The position numbers and the translations under genes are program-made. A model generated the notes under the pieces. The model did no database searches, had not been told where the DNA came from, and was given only the letters and a program-made list of their open reading frames with translations. Below are positions 7,605 through 13,925 of a stretch of DNA of 14,907 nt, in pieces. Origin of the DNA: an uncultured Pseudomonadota bacterium (GTDB lineage: Bacteria > Pseudomonadota > Gammaproteobacteria > Steroidobacterales > Steroidobacteraceae); assembly GCA_903910215.1 (NCBI GenBank), contig CAIVYV010000323.1, positions 1 to 14,907 on the forward strand, in the 5' to 3' direction. Positions within the stretch are counted from its first letter, which is position 1. Each line of letters begins with the position of its first letter.

Positions 7605-7651
7605 GGGGTCCGAGTATCCCAGAGCGCCCGTCTCGCGGGTAGAATCGCTGA
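7605..7651. promoter_or_regulatory. 47-base divergent promoter region with two -10-like boxes placed for leaderless starts
   Basis: On the plus strand TAGAAT (7640-7645) ends six bases before the M1 peptidase ATG. On the minus strand GATACT (7613-7618) ends eight bases before the quinoprotein ATG. Neither gene has a Shine-Dalgarno sequence. Such spacing would put both transcription starts at or next to the start codon. No good -35 boxes are visible. A small inverted pair CCCG-TCTCG-CGGG (7627-7639) lies between them and could be an operator. Confidence 0.4.
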
Positions 7652-10126
7652 ATGAAACACGCTACTGCCGCCCTGCTCGGGCTCCTCCTCGCCTCTGCGT
7701 TCCCGACCGCCGACGCCAGTAATGGCAAGGGCATCCCAGGTGATGCAGATCAACGTTTTGCGCAGCTCGAAACTTTGTTGCCGACCGCAGGCACGACTCG
7801 CACGGCTTCGGGTGCCCCGGGAGCACAATACTGGCAGCAGCGAGCAGACTATCGAATCAAGGTCACGCTCGACGAGAAGCGACACCGGTTGACCGCCTCG
7901 CAAAGCATCACCTACATGAATCGCTCGCCGGACACGCTCTCGTACATCTGGCTGCAACTCGATCAAAATATTTTCAAAGATGACTCCATCTCGCGTCGCT
8001 CGGAAGTAGCCGCCAACTCCGGCACTCGCCGCGACAGCGTCGGCAAGGGCGACAGCTTGAGCTTTGCGGCGATGCGTCGCCATCAGGCCTTCCAGGATCG
8101 CGAATACGGCTACGAGATTGGTCCAGTGCGCGATGCCTCAGGTCGCGTACTGCGCACCACGGTCAACGACACCATGATGCGCATCGACCTGCCGCAGCCG
8201 CTGCGCCCGGGAACGAGCATCGAAATTCGTTTCGACTGGGAGTCCAACATCGTCAATGAGGCGGCGATCGGTGCTCGCGGCGGCTACGAGTATTTTGAAG
8301 ACAGCGACACCTATCAATATTTCCTCGCGCAGTGGTTCCCACGTCTCGTCGCCTACACGGACTACACCGGTTGGCAGCACAAACAATTCTTGGGGCGCGG
8401 CGAGTTCACTCTCGAATTCGGCGATTACGACGTGGAACTCACGGTGCCCGGGGATCACATCGTCGCCTCGACGGGTGAGTTGCAGAACGCCGACGCCGTT
8501 CTCACGGCGACGCAGCGTGAGCGCTTGAAGCGCGCCGCCACAGCAAAATCCCCCGTCTTCATCGTGACCCCCGAAGAAGCCAAGGCGAACGAAAAGGAAG
8601 GCACTGATCGCACGCGCACGTGGCGCTTCAAGGCCCAGAACGTGCGCGATTTCGCCTGGGCGAGCTCGCGCAAATACATTTGGGACGCTATGGGATATCG
8701 CCAGAACGATGCCGCTCGGCCCTTCGTAATGGCGATGTCTTTCTACCCCAACGAGGGTGAGCCGATCTGGTCGAAGTATTCGACCCACGCCGTCATCCAT
8801 ACGATGGATGTCTACTCGCGCTTTTCCTTCCCCTACCCCTACCCGGTCGCCATTTCGGTGAACTCGTGGGAACGCGGTGGCATGGAATACCCCATGATCA
8901 CCTTCAACGGCTATCGTCCGACGGCCGATGAAAAGACGGGCAAGATCACGTACTCGCGCAACACGAAGTACGGCCTGATCGGCGTGATCATCCACGAAGT
9001 CGGTCACATCTACTTCCCGATGATCGTAAATTCGGACGAGCGTCAGTGGACGTGGATGGACGAAGGTCTCAACACCTTCCTCGAGTACATCGCCGAACTC
9101 GAATGGGAAGAGAAGTTCCCAGCCTTCGGTGACAAGACCAACGTACTCGATGCCATCACGACCTACATGCAATCGAGCGATCAAGTGCCGGTCATGACGA
9201 ACTCCGAGAGCATCGTGCAGTTCGGCCCGAACGCCTATTCGAAGCCAGCCGCGGCCCTGTCGGTGTTGCGTGAGGTCGTCATGGGCCGTGAACTATTCGA
9301 TCACGCCTTCCGCGAGTACGCCAATCGCTGGAAGTTCAAGCGCCCAACCCCGGCGGATTTCTTCCGCACCATGGAAGATGCATCGGGAGTCGATCTCGAC
9401 TGGTTCTGGCGTGGTTGGTTCTACGGCACCGACCACGTCGATGTAGCCGTCGGCGACATCCGCGAATACCAGGTCTCGAGCCAGGACCCGGATGTCGAGT
9501 TCCCGTTGAAGCGTGCCGAGTTTGCCCGCGACTGGCCGGACTCCTACTCGCAGAAGCTCAACAAGGCCGAGGGTCGCACCACGCGTCTCGAGCGCCATCC
9601 TGAGTTGAAAGACTTCTACAACGAGAACGACGCGTTCGTAGTCACCAACAAGGATCGCAACGAGTACCGCGATTTCCTCGAGAAGCTCAAGCCTTGGGAG
9701 AAAGCCACCTTCGAGCGCGCCGTCAAAGCGGGTGAATATGTCTACTTCGTCGACTTCCAGAACATCGGCGGACTCGTGACCCCGCTGCCATTGACCCTCA
9801 ACTACGTTGATGGCAGCCGCGAGGATTATCTTGTTCCGGCGGAAGTCTGGCGTTACAACGCGATCGCGGTCACCAAGCTCTTCATTCGCGACAAACGCAT
9901 CGCGAGCGTCGAACTCGACCGGAACCATTTGATCGCCGATGCCGACAAGAGCAACAACGTCACCCCGCGTCGCATTGCACAGAGCCGCATCGAATTGTTC
10001 CGCGCCCGCGATTCGGGCCGAAACCAAATGCTCGATGCCCTTGCCGAACTCAAAACCAAGGGCAAGAGCGGGGATGAGGCCAAGGCCGAGGAGAAAGCCC
10101 TGCCGCTCGCGCCCGCTCAGCCGTAA
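7652..10126 (+). CDS. Secreted M1 family (gluzincin) metallopeptidase
   Basis: Zinc aminopeptidase-like enzyme exported to the periplasm or beyond. The 824-residue product has a signal peptide with likely cleavage after ADA (residue 22). An M1 N-terminal beta domain spans about 60-330. The substrate-binding loop is GGMEYP (409-414, in place of GxMEN). The zinc site is HEVGH (H448, E449, H452) followed 18 residues later by E471 in DEGLNTFLEY; Y529 is spaced like the transition-state tyrosine of M1 enzymes. The catalytic domain continues to about 595 (GWFYGTD), followed by about 230 residues ending in a Lys/Glu/Ala/Pro-rich tail. All catalytic residues are present. The DUF6702-like gene follows after 20 bases, so the two are probably one operon. 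Whether it acts as an aminopeptidase or another M1 type is not decided by sequence. Confidence 0.95.
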   Translation: MKHATAALLGLLLASAFPTADASNGKGIPGDADQRFAQLETLLPTAGTTRTASGAPGAQYWQQRADYRIKVTLDEKRHRLTASQSITYMNRSPDTLSYIWLQLDQNIFKDDSISRRSEVAANSGTRRDSVGKGDSLSFAAMRRHQAFQDREYGYEIGPVRDASGRVLRTTVNDTMMRIDLPQPLRPGTSIEIRFDWESNIVNEAAIGARGGYEYFEDSDTYQYFLAQWFPRLVAYTDYTGWQHKQFLGRGEFTLEFGDYDVELTVPGDHIVASTGELQNADAVLTATQRERLKRAATAKSPVFIVTPEEAKANEKEGTDRTRTWRFKAQNVRDFAWASSRKYIWDAMGYRQNDAARPFVMAMSFYPNEGEPIWSKYSTHAVIHTMDVYSRFSFPYPYPVAISVNSWERGGMEYPMITFNGYRPTADEKTGKITYSRNTKYGLIGVIIHEVGHIYFPMIVNSDERQWTWMDEGLNTFLEYIAELEWEEKFPAFGDKTNVLDAITTYMQSSDQVPVMTNSESIVQFGPNAYSKPAAALSVLREVVMGRELFDHAFREYANRWKFKRPTPADFFRTMEDASGVDLDWFWRGWFYGTDHVDVAVGDIREYQVSSQDPDVEFPLKRAEFARDWPDSYSQKLNKAEGRTTRLERHPELKDFYNENDAFVVTNKDRNEYRDFLEKLKPWEKATFERAVKAGEYVYFVDFQNIGGLVTPLPLTLNYVDGSREDYLVPAEVWRYNAIAVTKLFIRDKRIASVELDRNHLIADADKSNNVTPRRIAQSRIELFRARDSGRNQMLDALAELKTKGKSGDEAKAEEKALPLAPAQP

Positions 10127-10140
10127 GCCAACCTGGCTTA
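10124..10140 (+). repeat. Perfect 7-bp hairpin over the M1 peptidase stop codon
   Basis: TAAGCCA-ACC-TGGCTTA is a perfect inverted repeat whose first three bases are the stop codon of the peptidase gene; its end lies six bases before the next ATG. There is no T-tract, so it is not a standard terminator. In mRNA it would occupy the place where the ribosome site of the next gene is expected, suggesting coupled translation or mRNA stabilisation. Confidence 0.5.
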
Positions 10141-10146
10141 AAGTTG

Positions 10147-10680
10147 ATGTCGGATTCCACTCAACGCCGCTGGTTGCTGGGCGCTCTTGCGCTCAGCACC
10201 ATCGGCGGCCTTGCGCCGAGCGTGTCGCTTGCGCACCGCGCGCACGTCACCCTCACACGGCTTGCCGCAAATTCGCGTAACCGCCGCTGGGAATGGAGCC
10301 ACTCCATTCACTTCCACGATGCTGCCGTGGCCCTGCGGCGACTCGAGCCGGGCAAGGGACTGCAACCAGTCGATCCGGCTGGCCAAGCTCGATTGATGCT
10401 TGAAATAGAGCAGCGCTTCCGTTGGACAACACCGAGTGGCAAAACACTGCAACCTCAGGCCGTCGGAGCTGAACTCAAGGGCGATGGTCTCGTCCTGTAT
10501 CAGGATTGCGAGGCGCCCGAGGAGTTCGGTCTGTATCAGGTGGAGTGTCGACTGCTGCACGAGATCTTCGACGCGCAGAGCAATACGATCAGCATCGAAC
10601 TCGTCGATCCGCCGTTGCGGCGGCAACTCAATGCGGGGAAGCCGACAACTCGTTTCGAGCTGACGGCGCGTGGAGGCTAG
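10147..10680 (+). CDS. Exported DUF6702-like protein with mature N-terminal histidine
   Basis: Small exported protein resembling the DUF6702 family, which has no assigned function; I recall members beside M1 peptidase genes, as here. The 177-residue product has an N-terminal QRRWLLGALAL signal that could be a Tat or Sec type. A likely cleavage site after SLA (residue 29) leaves histidine first in the mature chain (HRAHVTL). H33, H52, H55, H57 and D58 (SHSIHFHDA) add a histidine cluster that might bind metal; this is inference. C121 and C134 could form a disulfide. I start at ATG 10147; an in-frame TTG directly before it is unlikely. No Shine-Dalgarno is visible. The last two codons and TAG stop lie inside the 3' end of the convergent tRNA-Cys gene. 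Confidence 0.8.
   Translation: MSDSTQRRWLLGALALSTIGGLAPSVSLAHRAHVTLTRLAANSRNRRWEWSHSIHFHDAAVALRRLEPGKGLQPVDPAGQARLMLEIEQRFRWTTPSGKTLQPQAVGAELKGDGLVLYQDCEAPEEFGLYQVECRLLHEIFDAQSNTISIELVDPPLRRQLNAGKPTTRFELTARGG
10671..10678 (-). repeat. Direct repeat AGCCTCCA within tRNA-Cys 3' end (partner of 4570-4577)
   Basis: These are the final eight bases of tRNA-Cys, identical and in the same orientation as the copy near tRNA-Leu. The two copies bracket a block of about 6.1 kb carrying the esterase, quinoprotein, M1 peptidase and DUF6702-like genes. tRNA 3' ends are common targets of site-specific integration, but typical att cores are longer than eight bases. Confidence 0.45.
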
Positions 10681-10744
10681 GGTCGGAATCGAACCGGCGT
10701 AGACGGCTTTGCAGGCCGCTGCATGACCACTCTGCCACCTAGCC
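10671..10744 (-). tRNA. cysT: tRNA-Cys(GCA), CCA encoded, one T-stem mismatch
   Basis: The minus strand gives a 74-base tRNA. The acceptor is GGCTAGG/CCTAGCC, with discriminator U and encoded CCA. The anticodon stem GCGGC/GCCGT encloses loop CTGCAAA (anticodon GCA). The T arm is GCCGG-TTCGATT-CCGAC, whose second base pair is an A-C mismatch (10683 against 10697). U73 with GCA is the cysteine identity set. It lies 17 bases after tRNA-Gly, as glyW-cysT do in E. coli. Its last ten bases overlap the end of the convergent DUF6702-like gene. The mismatch lowers the fold slightly, but this is the only tRNA-Cys in view and is probably functional. Confidence 0.95.
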
Positions 10745-10761
10745 GCGCTGCGTGAAGAAAA

Positions 10762-10837
<76 letters not shown>

Positions 10838-10856
10838 TCTGGAACAGAGGGCCGAG

Positions 10857-10884
10857 ATTGTAGGGCCAACCCGGCGTAAGTCAA
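10857..10884 (-). promoter_or_regulatory. Sigma70-type promoter for tRNA-Gly/tRNA-Cys
   Basis: Reading the minus strand, TTGACT (10884-10879) is followed after 16 bases by TACAAT (10862-10857). The predicted transcription start is near 10850, about 13 bases before tRNA-Gly. The TGA inside the -35 box is the stop codon of pgsA. The stretch after the -10 (CTCGGCCC) is GC-rich, like the discriminator of stable-RNA promoters under growth-rate or stringent control. It is the best promoter in the window. Confidence 0.75.
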
Positions 10885-11450
10885 GGTGGGCCCGCTCGCC
10901 CCTTCAAATCCGGCCAAGCTGCCCGCAAGTAATCGACGGCAGACAGCACGGTCAACACCGCCGCGATCGCCGTCAGGATCACCCCAAGGTTGTAGGTCGG
11001 CAAAAACCACACGTCCCATCGGATCAGCATCATCGACAAGCCGACGATCTGCAAAATGGTCTTGAGTTTACCGAGCTTGGAGACGGCGACCTTGCGTCGC
11101 TGACCAATCTCGGCCATCCATTCGCGTAGCGCCGAAATGGCGATTTCACGACCAATGATGACGATCGCTGGTAACACGACGATCAAACGCTGATCTTTGC
11201 TCACGAGCAACACGAGCGCGACGGCGACGATGAGTTTGTCCGCAACTGGATCAAGAAAAGCGCCTAGACGCGAAGTTTGACCGAGCTTGCGCGCGTAGTA
11301 CCCGTCGAGTGTGTCCGTGATACCTGCGATCGCAAACAAGGCACCCGCGGCAGGATCCGACCACGGAAAAGGCATGTAGAACAGCACCACCACAAGCGGT
11401 ATGGCGAAAATGCGCATCCAGGTCAGTGCATTTGGGACGGTCCAGAGCAT
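10881..11450 (-). CDS. pgsA: CDP-diacylglycerol-glycerol-3-phosphate 3-phosphatidyltransferase PgsA
   Basis: Inner-membrane enzyme that makes phosphatidylglycerol phosphate from CDP-diacylglycerol and glycerol 3-phosphate, the committed step to phosphatidylglycerol and cardiolipin. The 189-residue product has several membrane spans and the complete CDP-alcohol phosphotransferase signature: D46, D49, G50, A53, R54, G63, D67 and D71 (TDTLDGYYAR and GAFLDPVADK), which hold the two metal ions and the catalytic aspartate. Length is standard. The ATG is six bases after the uvrC stop codon, and uvrC-pgsA adjacency is conserved in gammaproteobacteria. The stop codon is shared with the -35 box of the tRNA promoter. 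Confidence 0.97.
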   Translation of the reverse strand: MLWTVPNALTWMRIFAIPLVVVLFYMPFPWSDPAAGALFAIAGITDTLDGYYARKLGQTSRLGAFLDPVADKLIVAVALVLLVSKDQRLIVVLPAIVIIGREIAISALREWMAEIGQRRKVAVSKLGKLKTILQIVGLSMMLIRWDVWFLPTYNLGVILTAIAAVLTVLSAVDYLRAAWPDLKGRAGPP

Positions 11451-11456
11451 GGTTCT

Positions 11457-13271
11457 CTACTCGCCGGGGTGCAGCGCATCATAAAGGTTTTGCGCCAATG
11501 CGGGACCGATTCCCGGCGCGCGCTCGAGATCCGAGCGAGCGGCTTTCAGAACGCCTTGTAGACCTCCGAAATGCTGCAACAAGGCCTTGCGCTTGGCAGG
11601 CCCCAAGCCTGGAACCGTCTCGAGTATCGACTCGTTGAAGCGCTGCGCACGACGGCGTCGGTGTCCCGTAATGGCAAAGCGATGTGCCTCATCGCGAATA
11701 CGTTGGATCAGCTTCAAGGCTGCTGACTGCGCGCCCGGCACCAACGGAACCTCACCGCGCCAATGCAGCCGCTCCTGCCCCGCCCGTCGATCGGGTCCCT
11801 TGGAGACACCGAGTGTCGGTAAGTCGTCGAAGCCGAGCCGGTTCAATACTTCGCGCACGCCCGCGACCTGCGCAGGGCCACCGTCGATCACGAGCAGATC
11901 GGGCCTCGGAATCTCGGCTGCAGCGATGCGCGTATAGCGCCGCTCGATCGCCTGACGTAGCGCGCCGTAGTCGTCGCCCGCAGCGACGCCCGCGATGTTG
12001 AAGCGGCGGTACTCCTTCTTGAGCGGGCCCTCTGGCCCAAACACGACACACGAGGCGACCGTCCCCTCGCCTTGCGTGTGACTGATGTCGAAACACTCCA
12101 TGCGCGCGGGCGGCGTTTCAACCTCGAGTAACGCGGCCAAGGCGGCATAATCTTCTCGATAGCCTTCGCGACGCGCGACGCGCATACGTAGCGCGTTCGC
12201 GGCATTGTCGCGAGCCATCTCCACCCACCTTGCTGCGAGGCCACGCTGCGCATGTCGCAACCTCACACTGCGACCCGCAAGAGCACCGAGCGCATCGGCG
12301 AGCGGCTCGGCATCTTCGAGGGTCAAGCTCGTATAGATCTCCGGTGGTGGCGTTTGCTCGTGGTAGTACTGCACGATGAACGAAGACAACGCCTCGGCGG
12401 GCTCGGCCAGCAATGCCTGCGGAAAATAGCTCGACGTACCGAGGCTCCGTCCGCCACGAACTGGCATCACACTGATGCCATAACCACCCGGATCTCCCGT
12501 GATGGCGAAAATATCGGCATCGCGCTCGTCATCAGCCGCCACGACCTGCTGCGACTGCAGTTCCTTGATCGCCGCGATCTGATCCCGAAGTGATGCCGCG
12601 CGCTCGAACTCGAGGCGTTGCGAAGCATCCTCCATTCGATCGGCCAGCTCTCGCAGCACTTCGTCGTTACGCCCCTCGAGCACGCGCACGGCAGCCGATA
12701 CATCGCGCCCATAGTCAGGCTGCGAAATGAGCCCCACGCAGGGCGCGGAGCAGCGCCCGATCTGATACTGCAAACACGGTCGACTGCGATGCGCGAAATA
12801 GCTGTCGCGACACGGGCGCAAGCGGAATACCTTCTGCAGGTAATGCAACGATTCCGACACGGCGCCCGCATTCGGATACGGACCAAAGAAACGACCGGGC
12901 AGATTACGGCTGCCGCGATACACCGAGAGCCGCGGAAACTCGTGATCGTCGCTTAGCCAAAGATATGGGAAGCTTTTATCGTCCCGTAGCACCACGTTGT
13001 ACTTCGGGTGCAGTGCCTTGATGAGATTGTGCTCAAGGAGCAGCGCTTCGGTTTCCGAGCGGGTGACGGTCACCTCTATCGAAGCAATCTGCGCTACCAG
13101 CGCCTGCACTTTCGGATGCATGTTCGAGGGCACGAAGTAGCTACCCACACGATCGCGCAAACTCTTGGCCTTGCCCACGTAGAGCAACAAGCCGTCGGCC
13201 GCGAACATCCGATAGACACCCGGTCGCCGCGGCAAGCTCGCCACGAAACCACGGGCATCGAAACTGCTCAC
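11457..13271 (-). CDS. uvrC: Excinuclease ABC subunit UvrC
   Basis: Nucleotide excision repair nuclease that cuts on both sides of a UvrB-marked lesion. 604 residues, normal length. The N-terminal GIY-YIG domain for 3' incision has GVY (18-20) and YVG (31-33). Four cysteines, C154, C166, C174 and C178, match the iron-sulfur cluster ligands reported for UvrC. A UVR helix pair that contacts UvrB lies at about 204-239. The RNase H-like domain for 5' incision carries D395 (FDISH), D434, D463 (DGG) and H530 (DEAHRF). Tandem helix-hairpin-helix motifs occupy about 550-600. The start is GTG; it overlaps the stop of the glycosylase gene as GTGA and has GGAGG ten bases upstream. Confidence 0.98.
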   Translation of the reverse strand: MSSFDARGFVASLPRRPGVYRMFAADGLLLYVGKAKSLRDRVGSYFVPSNMHPKVQALVAQIASIEVTVTRSETEALLLEHNLIKALHPKYNVVLRDDKSFPYLWLSDDHEFPRLSVYRGSRNLPGRFFGPYPNAGAVSESLHYLQKVFRLRPCRDSYFAHRSRPCLQYQIGRCSAPCVGLISQPDYGRDVSAAVRVLEGRNDEVLRELADRMEDASQRLEFERAASLRDQIAAIKELQSQQVVAADDERDADIFAITGDPGGYGISVMPVRGGRSLGTSSYFPQALLAEPAEALSSFIVQYYHEQTPPPEIYTSLTLEDAEPLADALGALAGRSVRLRHAQRGLAARWVEMARDNAANALRMRVARREGYREDYAALAALLEVETPPARMECFDISHTQGEGTVASCVVFGPEGPLKKEYRRFNIAGVAAGDDYGALRQAIERRYTRIAAAEIPRPDLLVIDGGPAQVAGVREVLNRLGFDDLPTLGVSKGPDRRAGQERLHWRGEVPLVPGAQSAALKLIQRIRDEAHRFAITGHRRRRAQRFNESILETVPGLGPAKRKALLQHFGGLQGVLKAARSDLERAPGIGPALAQNLYDALHPGE

Positions 13272-13909
13272 CGCGACAAGGCCTCCGCTCGCTGCAACAC
13301 GGCGAGAAACATCTCACCCGTGAGACGACGCGTTTGGGTGTTGTAGCGACTGCAGTGATACGAATCGATCAGCCAACAGCCATTGGCGAGCCGATGCTCG
13401 GCCGCATGGGCGAAGCGATGGGCGCCGCGTGATTCACCAACGGCATCGAGAATGGCATCGTGCGCAATGCGACCCAGCGCGAGAATCACGCGCAGTTCTT
13501 GATGCTGTTTGAATTCCGCTTTCAACCAGCTGTTGCACTCACGTGCCTCAGCGGGGGTCGGCTTGTTGGCGGGCGGCACGCACTTAACGGCGTTGGTGAT
13601 CCTTACGCCGCGCAGTTGCAACCCATCGTCACGCGATTCGGACACCGCAGCGCTCGACACGCCGACGGCATGCAGGGTCTCGTAAAGCAGAACACCGGCA
13701 TGATCGCCCGTGAACGGTCGACCAGTACGATTCGCGCCATGCATGCCGGGCGCAAGACCCACGATGAGCCAACGCGGATTCGCATCACCGAAGGCCGCCA
13801 CCGGCGCGGCGTGATAGCCCGGAAACTTCCGACCGGACTCCTCCCGAAACGCCGCCAACCGAGGGCAGCGTCGACAAGCGGGATCGAACGTGCTGCAGGC
13901 CGGACTCAT
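13268..13909 (-). CDS. Uracil-DNA glycosylase, family 5 (UDGb type)
   Basis: Base-excision repair enzyme that removes uracil, and in this family often hypoxanthine and other deaminated bases, from DNA. In 213 residues it shows the four iron-sulfur cysteines C12, C15, C110 and C125, motif A GLAPGMHGANRTGRPFTGD (51-69) typical of family 5 rather than family 4, and motif B HCSRYNTQT (185-193), with Cys where the textbook motif has Pro (HPS). I chose the ATG at 13909. A GTG at 13933 would add eight residues and overlap icd by 8 bases; neither start has a clear ribosome site. The stop overlaps the uvrC start (GTGA), so two repair genes are translationally coupled. Confidence 0.93.
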   Translation of the reverse strand: MSPACSTFDPACRRCPRLAAFREESGRKFPGYHAAPVAAFGDANPRWLIVGLAPGMHGANRTGRPFTGDHAGVLLYETLHAVGVSSAAVSESRDDGLQLRGVRITNAVKCVPPANKPTPAEARECNSWLKAEFKQHQELRVILALGRIAHDAILDAVGESRGAHRFAHAAEHRLANGCWLIDSYHCSRYNTQTRRLTGEMFLAVLQRAEALSR

Positions 13910-13925
13910 GGGTTGGCCACGCGCG

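Noticed and set aside
8138..9184. 348-codon minus-strand open frame inside the M1 peptidase gene
   Set aside because: The plus strand encodes a complete M1 catalytic domain here. The antisense frame follows from GC-rich codon bias and shows no recognisable motif.
9293..10027. 244-codon minus-strand open frame
   Set aside because: Also antisense to the M1 peptidase C-terminal part; no motif and no ribosome site that stands out.
10609..10623. GC-rich hairpin CCGCC-GTTGC-GGCGG as terminator for tRNA-Cys
   Set aside because: It lies about 50 bases past the tRNA with no T-tract on the minus strand and inside a coding region, so the terminator reading is weak.
4563..10670. Full mobile element with its own integrase or transposase
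   Set aside because: None of the four genes resembles a recombinase and there are no long terminal inverted repeats; only the 8-base direct repeat hints at insertion.
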